From contig JAJCZG010000099.1 of assembly GCA_029262475.1 (NCBI GenBank), positions 1-40,075 on the forward strand: a stretch of DNA of 40,075 nt. The letters are read 5' to 3'. Both the position numbers and the translations under genes were made by a program. The number at the start of each line of letters is the position of its first letter. Position 1 is the first letter of the stretch. Under the pieces are notes generated by a model. The model saw only the letters and a list, made by a program, of their open reading frames with translations, was not told the origin of the DNA and did no database searches. This DNA is from Deltaproteobacteria bacterium. GTDB taxonomy: Bacteria; Desulfobacterota; GWC2-55-46; JAJCZF01. Below, piece by piece: positions 9,052 through 17,202 of this stretch.

Positions 9052-10428
9052 TTAGAAGAGGTTATATCCGTTCTCCCCGTGCTGCGATAGGTCGAGGCCC
9101 ATGCGCTCCTCTTCTTCGGTTACCCTGAGGCCTACTACTAAGTTAACGAATTTAAGTATTAAATATGTTCCTACTCCGGAGAGAAGTACCGTAACCACAA
9201 CCGCTACGAACTGCTTAAAGAGCTGTCCCGGGTTACCGAAGAGGACTCCGGTCACCCCTCCCATGGACGAGAAGACGCCTACCGCAAGGCTTCCCCAAAT
9301 ACCGGAAATGCCGTGGATGCCGAATACGTCGAGCGAGTCGTCGTACCTTAACCTGGGCTTAAGTATAGTGACGGCGAAGTAACAGAGCGAAGCACCGATG
9401 ATGCCTATAATAAGCGCGCTTCCAACACCTACAAAGCCCGCGGCAGGGGTGATTGAACCGAGCCCTGCTACTGTGCCTGAAACCGCGCCAAGGAGCGTGG
9501 GCTTGCCACGGTGCTTCCACTCTATAAAGACCCAGGTAAGGGTTCCTACGGCGGCAGCGGTGTTGGTCGTCATTAGAGCCATCCCTGCCTGACCGTTCGC
9601 GCCGAGCGCGCTCCCTGCGTTAAACCCGAACCAGCCGAACCACAGGAGCCCCATGCCGATGACCGTAAGCCCGAGGTTATGAGGAGGCATGGCTTCCTTC
9701 TGGAAGCCTTGTCTGTTGCCGATTACCAGGGAGGCGACTATGGCGGATACTCCACAGCTTATGTGGACGACTATGCCCCCGGCAAAGTCCATCGCCCCGA
9801 GCTTGCCGAGCCACCCTCCGCCCCATACCCAGTGGCACAGCGGGTCGTAGACGAATGTCGCCCAGAGGAGCGAGAATATGATTACGGCCGAAAATTTGAT
9901 CCTCTCAGCCACGGCCCCGGTAATAAGTGCAACGGTGATGACGGCGAACATCCCCTGGAACATGGCGAATACCACGTGAGGTATCGTCCCGTTAGGCTCG
10001 ACGCCGACATTCACGAATCCGAGGTACTGAAGTCCGCCCACGACACCGGAGAGATCACTGCCAAATGAGAGGGAATAACCCCATACGACCCACTGAATTC
10101 CAATCAGGCAGAGTATGAAGTAGCTCTGCATTATAGTTCCGAGTACGTTCTTCTTCCGGGCCATACCGGCATAGAAGAAGGCGAGCCCCGGAGTCATGAG
10201 CATAACGAGGGCGGTTGAAACAAGTACCCAGGCGGTGTCTCCGCTGTCTATGGCAGGGGACCCGGCTGCACTGGCAATCACCGGCACGGCAAGTAAGAAG
10301 GCCGAAACGGCAAGTATCATGAGTGCTTTAACATGCCCTTGGTTTCTTCCCGAAGATGGCCTCCCGGATAAAGCGTGTAGCAAGGCAGCACCTGACCCTC
10401 TTAACCTCGTCTCTGCTCTTAACTCCAT
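9052..10428 (-). CDS. amtB: Ammonium transporter (Amt/MEP/Rh family), 458 aa as read from the upstream start
   Basis: A second full Amt protein with DSGDTAWVLVS, FYAGMARKKNV, CHWVWGGGWLG, GGIVVHISCGVSAIVAS, FNAGSALGANGQ and DVFGIHGISGIWG, ending in the conserved tail RVTEEEERMGLDLSQHGENGYNLF. The start is uncertain. The ATG at 10428 has a good ribosome site (AAGGGAG) and gives an unusual 36-residue arginine-rich extension. The next ATG, at 10320, begins directly at the signal-sequence core MILAVSAFLLAVPVIASAAG but lacks a ribosome site. The 10428 ATG lies in the loop of a stable hairpin, so this segment may act as a leader RNA. Follows torF by 72 nt in the same operon. Confidence 0.93.
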   Translation of the reverse strand: MELRAETRLRGSGAALLHALSGRPSSGRNQGHVKALMILAVSAFLLAVPVIASAAGSPAIDSGDTAWVLVSTALVMLMTPGLAFFYAGMARKKNVLGTIMQSYFILCLIGIQWVVWGYSLSFGSDLSGVVGGLQYLGFVNVGVEPNGTIPHVVFAMFQGMFAVITVALITGAVAERIKFSAVIIFSLLWATFVYDPLCHWVWGGGWLGKLGAMDFAGGIVVHISCGVSAIVASLVIGNRQGFQKEAMPPHNLGLTVIGMGLLWFGWFGFNAGSALGANGQAGMALMTTNTAAAVGTLTWVFIEWKHRGKPTLLGAVSGTVAGLGSITPAAGFVGVGSALIIGIIGASLCYFAVTILKPRLRYDDSLDVFGIHGISGIWGSLAVGVFSSMGGVTGVLFGNPGQLFKQFVAVVVTVLLSGVGTYLILKFVNLVVGLRVTEEEERMGLDLSQHGENGYNLF

Positions 10429-10476
10429 TGTTAAAAACTCCCTTCATCTCAAACGATCCGGCTCCGCTGCCGGGAT
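10415..10476 (-). ncRNA. Candidate ANTAR target RNA (dual hexaloop) between torF and amtB
   Basis: Hairpin 1 (10476-10456): ATCCCGGC and GCCGGAT pair over 7 bp with one bulged C, hexaloop AGCGGA. After a 17-nt linker, hairpin 2 (10438-10415): arms GTTTTTAAC and GTTAAGAGC pair over 9 bp including two G-U pairs, hexaloop AATGGA. Both loops have A1 and G4. The ATG at 10428 lies inside the second loop and its Shine-Dalgarno is in the linker, so this copy could act on translation. I see no clear terminator next to it. Confidence 0.6.
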
Positions 10477-10500
10477 AACAGGTATTTTTGAATTTCTCTT

Positions 10501-11268
10501 CTAGAAACTAAACGACGTTCCGACGCCTGCGTATAATATCGAGCTTTTCTTGTCTGTACTGCTAACGCCGAGCCCTTCGATTGCGTCTTCAGCGTCATTG
10601 GAGAGCGCCGTGGTATAGGCTATCGTCGGCGAAATGCTTATCCCGTTTTTAAGGGGTATGGATAGCGAGGCGCTTACCTCGCCGTTATAAAAACCGGTGA
10701 AGGCGTCGGTATTGCCGTCGCCGTTCGTATCGATCGACATTACATCGTTATCGATATTTACGCTGATTGAGGCCCCGAACTCCAAATCAATACTATTTCC
10801 GACCGGCAGTGGCATGGAGTGGCTTGCCGAGGCTACGAGGAAGGCCCCATCGCCTGCGTCGAAGTCGTAGTAGAGGGCGACAGTCGGGCTAAGGAGCGTC
10901 GCGTATGTTACAGAAAGGTAAAGCTCCTGCGTGTCGTTACTCGCGCCGTCTATGGCGTAGTAGATGTAACCGGCCTCATAAGAGAAGTCGCCGCTCTCTC
11001 TGGCGTAGCTAATAGTTAGGTCCGTTTCATTCGCCTCATCGGTCTTAAGATCATAGTTCGTCCAGTAGCTCGCAGAGAAGGGGCCGTTTGTAATGGCTAG
11101 CGAGGGCTCGACGACGCCTTTATCGTCACTTAGCTTAATACCCCTCCATACGTAGTTACTTAATATATCTACGCTTGCGTCAGCTCCAGTATCCGCCGCC
11201 TTGGCGTAGGTTGGTAAGGCGATTAGAATTGCCAGAAATAGGGCGGTTAGTAGTTGTTTCTTCTTCAT
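10501..11268 (-). CDS. TorF-like putative outer-membrane porin, 255 aa; first gene of the ammonium operon
   Basis: A signal peptide (KKKQLLTALFLAILIALPTYAKA) precedes DASVDILSNYVWRGIKLSDDKG, the opening typical of the TorF family of putative porins, then amphipathic beta strands ending in a terminal phenylalanine (SFSF) as outer-membrane barrels do. Acidic loops (NIDNDVMSIDTNGDGNTDAF) are exposed-loop-like. Proteins of this family are often found beside ammonium transporters and PII, suggesting a nitrogen-limitation porin; that role is inference from context. AGGAGG precedes the ATG. Transcription probably starts about 175 nt upstream at the sigma-54 site, leaving a long structured leader. 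Confidence 0.8.
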   Translation of the reverse strand: MKKKQLLTALFLAILIALPTYAKAADTGADASVDILSNYVWRGIKLSDDKGVVEPSLAITNGPFSASYWTNYDLKTDEANETDLTISYARESGDFSYEAGYIYYAIDGASNDTQELYLSVTYATLLSPTVALYYDFDAGDGAFLVASASHSMPLPVGNSIDLEFGASISVNIDNDVMSIDTNGDGNTDAFTGFYNGEVSASLSIPLKNGISISPTIAYTTALSNDAEDAIEGLGVSSTDKKSSILYAGVGTSFSF

Positions 11269-11390
11269 GGAAGTGATTCCTCCTGATCGTTATTTCTGAT
11301 CCTGAAAGTTAACGGGTACGGCCCTCTTCCTCACATATAAAGAAGATTATAAATAAGCCGCTTGCCCACCAATTAAGACCGGAAGAAGGG

Positions 11391-11431
11391 AGGCGTCGTT
11401 GCCTGTTCTTGCTCGGAGATAGCATTATCTC
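11391..11431 (-). ncRNA. Candidate ANTAR target RNA (dual hexaloop) in the torF leader
   Basis: Hairpin 1 (11431-11416): GAGAT and ATCTC, loop AATGCT. After an 11-nt linker, hairpin 2 (11404-11391): AGGC and GCCT, loop AACGAC. Both loops have A1 and G4. The element begins about 12 nt after the predicted sigma-54 start point, so it would be the first structure transcribed. Downstream, U-rich sequence follows a GC-rich stretch (about 11355-11340), but no strong terminator stem is evident. Confidence 0.6.
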
Positions 11432-11453
11432 AACTATCCTGACTCAAGTAATG

Positions 11454-11469
11454 AGCAACTCGCGTGCCA
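11454..11469 (-). promoter_or_regulatory. Sigma-54 promoter of the torF-amtB-glnK-amtB operon
   Basis: Reading the minus strand from 11469, TGGCACGCGAGTTGCT matches the -24/-12 consensus TGGCACG-N4-TTGCW completely. The predicted start is near 11443. Upstream, 11519-11539 carries AGTGC and GCACT arms and GCAC/GTGC words (to 11544) that could be part of an NtrC enhancer, but they do not match the usual NtrC site spacing well. Confidence 0.88.
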
Positions 11470-11551
11470 ACTATAACTTGTTGATTTTATTAGGATTTAT
11501 TTTTGTGGTATGGAGGTTAGTGCACTTTTATTAGGCACTCGTGCTTGGAAT

Positions 11552-12292
11552 TCAGTCACTGAAGATGCGTGTAAATACCTTACGTCCGTGCTCTATCAAG
11601 GAGTTTATGTGGAGGCGCGTATCAACGACGATCTTTTTAGGATTTATAACCCCGCGAAGCTCGGAGAGCTCTCCGGGGTTGGCCTCCAGGAAGCCTTTTA
11701 TCATCTCTTCGGTGACTTCGAAGTGGAACTGGAGTGCGTAGGCGTTTTCTCCTATGCGGAATGCCTGGTTTGGAAATAGCTTTGACGATGCGAGCAGAGT
11801 GGAGCCCGAAGGCAGGTCGAAGGTCTCGCCGTGCCACTGAAAGACCGATTGGGTTTTAGGGAGGGCGCTAAAAGATTTGTCCAGAACTCCTTCGCCGGTA
11901 AGTGTAAGGTCGTACCAGCCTATCTCCTTTGTTTCGCCATGGTAAACCCTTGCACCCGCCGCATGAGCCATGAGCTGGGCACCGAGGCAGATCCCCAGAA
12001 TTGGCGAACCCGCCTTTAAGGCGCTATCGATGAGCTTTAATTCCGAATTGATATACGGGTATTTATCCGCATCACTTACGCCCATTGGTCCGCCAAGTAT
12101 CACGAGCCCGTCAAAGCCTGTAATATCTTCCGGCGGTAGTTCTCCAAGGTAGAGGCGCGTATACTCTACGCCGTATCCGGAGTTAATCAGTACCGGGAGG
12201 ATAGTTCCAGGCCCCTCGCACCCGACATGCTGGATTATAAGTACCTTCTTAGCTATCTCACTTACCCCCGTCTCCCCCCTTGCCCATGACAA
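11552..12292 (-). CDS. Class I glutamine amidotransferase (GMP synthase-like GATase1), 246 aa
   Basis: A stand-alone GATase1 domain: KVLIIQHVGCEGPG, VILGGPMGVSD, the nucleophile cysteine in GICLGAQLMAH (C102), and the His/Glu pair in LQFHFEVT (H190, E192). Such enzymes release ammonia from glutamine or act on gamma-glutamyl compounds. The partner synthase is not visible. The frame opens at a TTG (12292) that overlaps the ANTAR gene by 35 nt; no ATG or GTG lies between it and the conserved KKVLII, so the exact start is unsettled. Coupling to a nitrogen-type antiterminator suggests a role in glutamine or gamma-glutamyl nitrogen salvage, which is inference. Confidence 0.82.
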   Translation of the reverse strand: MSWARGETGVSEIAKKVLIIQHVGCEGPGTILPVLINSGYGVEYTRLYLGELPPEDITGFDGLVILGGPMGVSDADKYPYINSELKLIDSALKAGSPILGICLGAQLMAHAAGARVYHGETKEIGWYDLTLTGEGVLDKSFSALPKTQSVFQWHGETFDLPSGSTLLASSKLFPNQAFRIGENAYALQFHFEVTEEMIKGFLEANPGELSELRGVINPKKIVVDTRLHINSLIEHGRKVFTRIFSD

Positions 12293-12845
12293 GAATTATC
12301 ATCTCGGCTATCTCTTTCATACTCTTTCTCTGCCCCATGCTGAGGCCCCTGATCTTTGTAAAAGCCTCATCCTCGGTAAGGCGCTCCTTCTCCATGAGTA
12401 TGCCCTTCGCCTTATCGATAAACTTTCTTGCGGCTACCTGCTCTTTAAGGCCGCTATTTTCTTCTCTCAGCAGTTGGAGCTCCGAGAATCTCGCCGAAGC
12501 GAGCTCCATAGCAACATGGAGCTCATTTAACTTAACCGGTTTTGGGACGAAGGACATGATGCCTGCACTAACGGCGCGTATGACTAATCCCTCGTCTTCG
12601 CTGGCGGTTACGAGCACTACAGGCGTTGGAGAAGTTCTGTTAATTTCCTTTGCCGCTTCTATGCCGTCCATCTCCGGGATCTCCACGTCCATGAGTACCA
12701 GCTCCGGCTTTACTTCGAGGCATGCCCTTACGGCTTCGGTGCCGGTGCTCGCCTCGGCCACTACGGAGTAGCCCATCTCCTCGACCAGGTTTCTAAGTAC
12801 GAACTTTTGTGACGGGTCGTCTTCTATTATGGCGATAGTCTTCAT
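12258..12845 (-). CDS. Response regulator with RNA-binding ANTAR output domain (NasT/AmiR-like), 195 aa
   Basis: Receiver domain (1-118) with acidic pocket EDD (8-10), phospho-acceptor D53 in LMDVEIPEMDG and the conserved lysine in FVPKPVKL. A short coiled-coil (SELQLLREENSGLKEQVAARK) leads into the ANTAR domain (about 138-187): FIDKAKGILMEKERLTEDEAFTKIR, then the KSMKEIAEMII helix. ANTAR proteins bind paired hexaloop hairpins in nascent RNA and prevent termination, often in nitrogen genes. No partner kinase is adjacent. There is no Shine-Dalgarno, and a sigma-54 match predicts a transcript starting about 4 nt before the ATG. Three dual-hexaloop candidates lie in the neighbouring ammonium operon, so this is their most likely reader. 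Confidence 0.92.
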   Translation of the reverse strand: MKTIAIIEDDPSQKFVLRNLVEEMGYSVVAEASTGTEAVRACLEVKPELVLMDVEIPEMDGIEAAKEINRTSPTPVVLVTASEDEGLVIRAVSAGIMSFVPKPVKLNELHVAMELASARFSELQLLREENSGLKEQVAARKFIDKAKGILMEKERLTEDEAFTKIRGLSMGQRKSMKEIAEMIILVMGKGGDGGK

Positions 12846-12859
12846 GGAATTTTAATAAG

Positions 12860-12875
12860 AGCAATTTAAGTGCCA
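12860..12875 (-). promoter_or_regulatory. Sigma-54 promoter match directly in front of the ANTAR gene
   Basis: Reading the minus strand from 12875, TGGCACTTAAATTGCT matches the consensus except for T instead of G at position 7, with correct 24/12 spacing. The predicted start (near 12849) is about 4 nt before the ATG at 12845, implying a nearly leaderless mRNA, which agrees with the absence of a ribosome site. Confidence 0.7.
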
Positions 12876-12907
12876 ATAGCTAACTATCTGTAATGTAAGG
12901 ATGTTTC

Positions 12908-12928
12908 TGTGTGGGTATGTGTGTGGGT
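12908..12928. repeat. Two direct copies of TGTGTGGGT upstream of the sigma-54 site
   Basis: TGTGTGGGT occurs at 12908-12916 and 12920-12928, about 35-50 nt upstream of the -24 element on the minus strand. It could be an activator site, but it is unlike an NtrC dyad, and the match could be chance in a GT-rich stretch. Confidence 0.3.
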
Positions 12929-12952
12929 GACTAATGATTAGGTTGTAAGTGC

Positions 12953-14413
12953 CTAAGAAACGTGCAGGCTGCTAAGCGCGAGCCGGTAAAGCTCCATGTA
13001 GCGTCCGGCGCTCCTCTCCCATGAGTAATCCTCCTTCATGGCGGTACACATGAGCTTCTTCCAGCGAGACTTGTCCTTATAAAGGCCTGCGGCTTCGGAG
13101 AGCGTATCAAGAAGGGCTTTAGCCGAAAGCCCTTTGAACTTAAAGCCGTTACCTCCAGGTTCCGTAAAATCACGAATAGTATCGTTAAGCCCGCCTGTCG
13201 CCCTGACGACCGGGATCGTCCCGTACTTAAGGCTGTATATCTGGTTAAGGCCGCACGGTTCGTACCTTGAGGGCATGAGGAAGATATCCGCCCCGGCTTC
13301 TATCCTGTGCGCGACCCCTTCGTTATAGCCGATCTTCACGCCAACGCTTTTGGGGTTTTCGGTAGCGAGCTTCCTAAAGAACTCTTCGTAGCGGGTCTCC
13401 CCAGTGCCTATGAGCACAAGGGCAAAACCCATCTTGAGTATCTTACGCGCCGCCTTTGTGACTATATCGAAGCCCTTCTGGTCGACGAGGCGTGATACAA
13501 TGCCGATGAGCGGCCTTTCCTTACCAGTCGGGAGGCCGAACTCCTTTAAGAGTGCATCCTTACATGACTGCTTTCCCGCTAGATCATCCGCCGTAAAATT
13601 GGCCGCTATGAGTGAGTCCGTCTCCGGGTCCCAGACACTGTAGTCAACGCCGTTTAATACGCCGTGCAGGTCTTTCTTCCTGTGTTTAAGGAGGTCGTCG
13701 AGCCCGGCGCCCAGGCGTTTGGTCTGGATCTCCGCGGCGTAGGTTTCGCTCACTGTGGTGATGACATCGGAAAAGACGATACCTGACTTAAGGAGGCTCA
13801 CCTTATCCCAGAACTCAAGGCCGTCGAAGGTGAAGAGGCGCTCTGAGAGGTGCGTCGCCTTGAAGAGCTCCGGAGGGAAGAGCCCCTGGTAGGCGAGGTT
13901 GTGTATCGTAAAGAGCGTCGCCGTTTTCTTAAAGAAGGGGTCTTTACTGTATGTATCTTTTATATAGGCCGGGATGAGCCCCGTCTGCCAGTCGTTACAG
14001 TGCATTATATCGGGTTTAATATCGAGGGCTTTGGCGGCTTCGATTACGCCGCGTGAAAAGAAGGTGAAGCGTTCGAGGTTATCGAAGTAATCTCCGTCCG
14101 CACCGCCGTAGAGGCCGCTCCTGTCGAAGTACTCGTCCTTTTTTAAGAAGTAGGCCGTAACGCCGCCGGGCGCTTCCGAGATAAGTATCTCACATTCGAT
14201 ATCTTTTTCTCCTACGGGGACGGTTACCTTAACGCCGGTGGACTCAAGGTTAAAACTGCCGTCCTGGATATCTCTGTAGAGGGGGAGAAAGAGGCATACC
14301 TCGGCTCCAAGCGCTTTTATAGCGGAAGGGAGCGAGCCGGATACGTCGGCAAGGCCGCCGGTCTTTGCAAACGGCACGGCCTCAGATGATGCAAATATTA
14401 TATTCATACTCAT
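12953..14413 (-). CDS. glgA: Glycogen synthase (ADP-glucose type, GT5), 486 aa
   Basis: Transfers glucose from ADP-glucose to growing alpha-1,4-glucan. The ADP-glucose-binding KTGGLADV is at residues 17-24, followed by the GT5 landmarks HCNDWQTGLIPAYIK, FTIHNLAYQG, GVDYSVWDPETD, GIVSRLVDQKGFD and the C-terminal catalytic SRYEPCGLNQIYSLKYGTIPVVRATGGL. The length is normal. M3 is an alternative start. It lies 50 nt downstream of the 912-aa gene on the same strand and is probably co-transcribed; no other glycogen gene is in the window. Confidence 0.95.
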   Translation of the reverse strand: MSMNIIFASSEAVPFAKTGGLADVSGSLPSAIKALGAEVCLFLPLYRDIQDGSFNLESTGVKVTVPVGEKDIECEILISEAPGGVTAYFLKKDEYFDRSGLYGGADGDYFDNLERFTFFSRGVIEAAKALDIKPDIMHCNDWQTGLIPAYIKDTYSKDPFFKKTATLFTIHNLAYQGLFPPELFKATHLSERLFTFDGLEFWDKVSLLKSGIVFSDVITTVSETYAAEIQTKRLGAGLDDLLKHRKKDLHGVLNGVDYSVWDPETDSLIAANFTADDLAGKQSCKDALLKEFGLPTGKERPLIGIVSRLVDQKGFDIVTKAARKILKMGFALVLIGTGETRYEEFFRKLATENPKSVGVKIGYNEGVAHRIEAGADIFLMPSRYEPCGLNQIYSLKYGTIPVVRATGGLNDTIRDFTEPGGNGFKFKGLSAKALLDTLSEAAGLYKDKSRWKKLMCTAMKEDYSWERSAGRYMELYRLALSSLHVS

Positions 14414-14463
14414 AATGTCTGGCGGTCCTCTTTAACCGGCGTCCCTGAAGCTGCCGGTTATAT

Positions 14464-17202
14464 TTACGGAAGGTCTTTTACGACGTTTTCAAGGCTGGCC
14501 TTGGCGTCCTGGTACCAGTCCTTGAAATAAATATTCTTGATACCTATGAATAGCGGTGAGGCAGTGTCCAGTAGTTCGTATACCGTAACCGGCCCCTGCT
14601 CCCCTGAACTCTCGAATGTTATATCTCCGGTCCTGTGGAATATCTCGACATCCTCTTTGCCGTCCTTTACCTGGACGCCGAACCAGAGTTCCATCATATC
14701 TTCGTCAAAGTAGAAGAGCCCCTTTATCGCATCGTCTAAATCGTTGGTCTTTATCTTTCTCTTGAAGAAGAACCTTGTGGCCTTGACCTCTTTCCTGTAT
14801 GCCTTGAAGGCCTCTGCGCTCATGGCTTGACCCCGGTTGTGAATGCTGCGCTCCACGGAGAGCACTTTAAGCGACGTCTCCGGTATGCCAAGGCGCAGTT
14901 TTTCCAGGTCTTCCTGATACTCTTCCTCTATCATCTTCACGATGAGCGACTTATCGGACTTTTCTCTATCCGTAATCTCTTCGGCGAGCCTCTCTTCAAG
15001 CCCGAGCGGGATACTTATACTGTATATTTTGTCTATGTATACTTTAAACGGCAGGAACAAGTCCTTCTTCTTCGTCTTCTTGCGCTCTTCTTCGAGTCTG
15101 AGCTTAAGTTTTTCCATTATAGCGAGGCTCCGCTTCGTCCCCTTTGAAGCCTCGTTTATCTTGTCGCCGATGGCGACTTTTATTTTATTCGAGAAGCCGT
15201 CCTTACCGTCTATGATTATTGTTTCGGCCTTGGAGCCGTATGATATGAAGAGCCCGGCCTCCATCTCCTCGGTAATATCGGCTTCGAGTTCTTTCCTTGA
15301 TACGGTGCCGATGAGTTCATCGGCACCGGTTATAGATATAAGGGTCTCCGAGTTCTCACCGTTCTCGGCATTTTCGAGCGCCAGCCTCTCTTGTTCGGCT
15401 CTGAACTTTTCATTGAAATTCTCAATAAGCTTATCCAGCATGGGGAGAAACTTTTTCTTAACTTCTTCCCTGTACTGGCGGGCAATAGTCTGGATATCCT
15501 TTGCAAGGGCGACAAGGCCGGCTGTATTGCCGGAGAATACGGCCATGTCGCCGGGCAGGTTACTGAGCTCTATCGCGTGCTCTCTCCCATGCATAAGGTG
15601 GGAACTGTTATACTTTCTGGCGTTTATGAGTATCGGGTCGTAAAATTTGTCTTTCATGAACTCCGCCATAGCGACCTCTTTGAACTTGAGCGTCATCTTG
15701 GTGAAATCCCTTATGTCGACTACGAGCTGCGCCTGGTTATCGATGGTTAAAGCCTTAAGCACGGGACGGGTGTCGTTTGAAAAACGGTAAAGCCTGCCGT
15801 GATTGAATTCTTCCTGAAGGAGGTCGGCTGAGAATTTGAGACGCCTGTCGTTAAGGTGCTCCAGGGAGATTGCAACTGACTTTCCTGCGACGCAGTCGAG
15901 GCGGAAGGCGAGGTAGTTTCTTGCAAGATCCGGCAGGAACTTTTTTATCTTCGATAGTTCGCCCTTATGGCCGTCTATGAGCAGGAGTTTCATATTGGCG
16001 ACGGTGCTCGTAATGGCCCTTATCTTTTTTAGCCTTACGCCGTCCCTTGTGAATTTCGTCTCAAGCGTACTAAGGTTTGCCTGAAGGGCCGCCACGGTCT
16101 TTGCGTCCCTCATGTGGCTCTGCCTGTCATATAAGTAAATCTCATAGAGGAATGCGTTGTCCTTGGAACCCGGAACATCGTAGGTCATCAGATACTCGAT
16201 GATCTCTTCTCTTAGAATCACGTTGTAGTAATGGCCCTCTATGACGCTCATGGCATTAGTGTCCAGTGCTACCTTCAGGGCAGTAACCGTGACAAATTCC
16301 TCCGGGTCTTTAGGCCAATCATTAAACTCCGGCACGTGCGGGTTAAATGCCTCAATTATAGAGTCGCTTATGTAGTACTGGTTGAGTGAGGTGGTGTAGT
16401 GTATAGGATGAATAAGCAGGAAATCCTGCTGGGTGAGTGCGGTCTTTAGTATCGTCTCGGTCTTCGGGCTGCAAAAAATGCTCTTTTCAGTCTTGAGGCG
16501 TCTAAAGATCTCGTCAAGGGCCGTTTTAAGCACCTGGTAGAGGATCGTGCCGGTGGCCATGTCGAGGCGTTCATAAGATATCCTCTTTACCCTGAAATCG
16601 GTTATGCACTTTTTCCTTTTGCGTATCGTCTTGATGATAGCCAGAAGGGCCAGGTAGCTCGTCATCTCGCCCTCTTCGTTCCTCGCCTCCTCGATGAGTG
16701 ATTTTTCAAGGAGAGTAGAACACCAGTTGAAGAGGGCCTTGCCCTTTCCTTCAGGGGAGAGCCAGACCTTTAGCATGGAGCAGTCTATGAGAGGTGTGGT
16801 GGTGATGATATCAAGGGCGAGTTTTTCTTCTATTGAGCCGGACTGAAAGATATCTATCCGGTATGTCTGAGGGCCGAGTTCTATCTTCTCTTTCTCGGCC
16901 GAGCTCTTGACGGAGAAAACCTTTAACGCCACCGACGGAGTATTTTGTTCCTGCTTACCTGGATCAACAGTTTCGTGGCGTTTCTTATAGAGCTGAAGGA
17001 GCTCGTTTATGGCCAGCTGAACGCACTCCTCGTCCTCTATTCCGAGATGGTAGGGGATTTTGAGGTCGCCAAGTCTTTTACCGAGCTTGAAGCGTATCTT
17101 ATCCGGCTCCAGTACCCACGGCCACCCCTCCTTCATGGCGGCCTTCTTCTTGAAGAGCGTTCCAAATATTTTAAGTCTTTCTTTTCCGTAATCAGAGAAC
17201 AT
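14464..17202 (-). CDS. Large protein of unknown function with a degenerate class III cyclase-like region, 912 aa
   Basis: I do not recognise the family. The protein is hydrophilic, mostly alpha-helical and Lys/Glu-rich, with no signal peptide or membrane helix. Residues about 490-690 show landmarks of a class III adenylate/guanylate cyclase homology domain: LVVDIRDFTKM (metal-type Asp about 496), LPGDMAVFSG (second Asp about 552) and VAIGDKINEASKGTKRS (about 680). A long charged insert (about 575-640) interrupts it and the ATP/GTP specificity residues are not obvious, so activity is doubtful. The first ~480 residues and the last ~200 match nothing I know; the tail MELWFGVQVKDGKEDVEIF might be a separate domain. 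There is no clear ribosome site at the ATG. It precedes glgA, hinting at a regulatory link to glycogen. Confidence 0.6.
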   Translation of the reverse strand: MFSDYGKERLKIFGTLFKKKAAMKEGWPWVLEPDKIRFKLGKRLGDLKIPYHLGIEDEECVQLAINELLQLYKKRHETVDPGKQEQNTPSVALKVFSVKSSAEKEKIELGPQTYRIDIFQSGSIEEKLALDIITTTPLIDCSMLKVWLSPEGKGKALFNWCSTLLEKSLIEEARNEEGEMTSYLALLAIIKTIRKRKKCITDFRVKRISYERLDMATGTILYQVLKTALDEIFRRLKTEKSIFCSPKTETILKTALTQQDFLLIHPIHYTTSLNQYYISDSIIEAFNPHVPEFNDWPKDPEEFVTVTALKVALDTNAMSVIEGHYYNVILREEIIEYLMTYDVPGSKDNAFLYEIYLYDRQSHMRDAKTVAALQANLSTLETKFTRDGVRLKKIRAITSTVANMKLLLIDGHKGELSKIKKFLPDLARNYLAFRLDCVAGKSVAISLEHLNDRRLKFSADLLQEEFNHGRLYRFSNDTRPVLKALTIDNQAQLVVDIRDFTKMTLKFKEVAMAEFMKDKFYDPILINARKYNSSHLMHGREHAIELSNLPGDMAVFSGNTAGLVALAKDIQTIARQYREEVKKKFLPMLDKLIENFNEKFRAEQERLALENAENGENSETLISITGADELIGTVSRKELEADITEEMEAGLFISYGSKAETIIIDGKDGFSNKIKVAIGDKINEASKGTKRSLAIMEKLKLRLEEERKKTKKKDLFLPFKVYIDKIYSISIPLGLEERLAEEITDREKSDKSLIVKMIEEEYQEDLEKLRLGIPETSLKVLSVERSIHNRGQAMSAEAFKAYRKEVKATRFFFKRKIKTNDLDDAIKGLFYFDEDMMELWFGVQVKDGKEDVEIFHRTGDITFESSGEQGPVTVYELLDTASPLFIGIKNIYFKDWYQDAKASLENVVKDLP

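Noticed and set aside
11510-11779. 89-aa plus-strand frame near the sigma-54 promoter
   Set aside because: It is mostly antisense to the conserved C-terminal part of the amidotransferase and has no recognisable features.
14942-15643. 233-aa plus-strand frame rich in Ser and Leu
   Set aside because: It is antisense to the 912-aa gene, and its composition is what reverse reading of Lys/Glu-rich codons gives.
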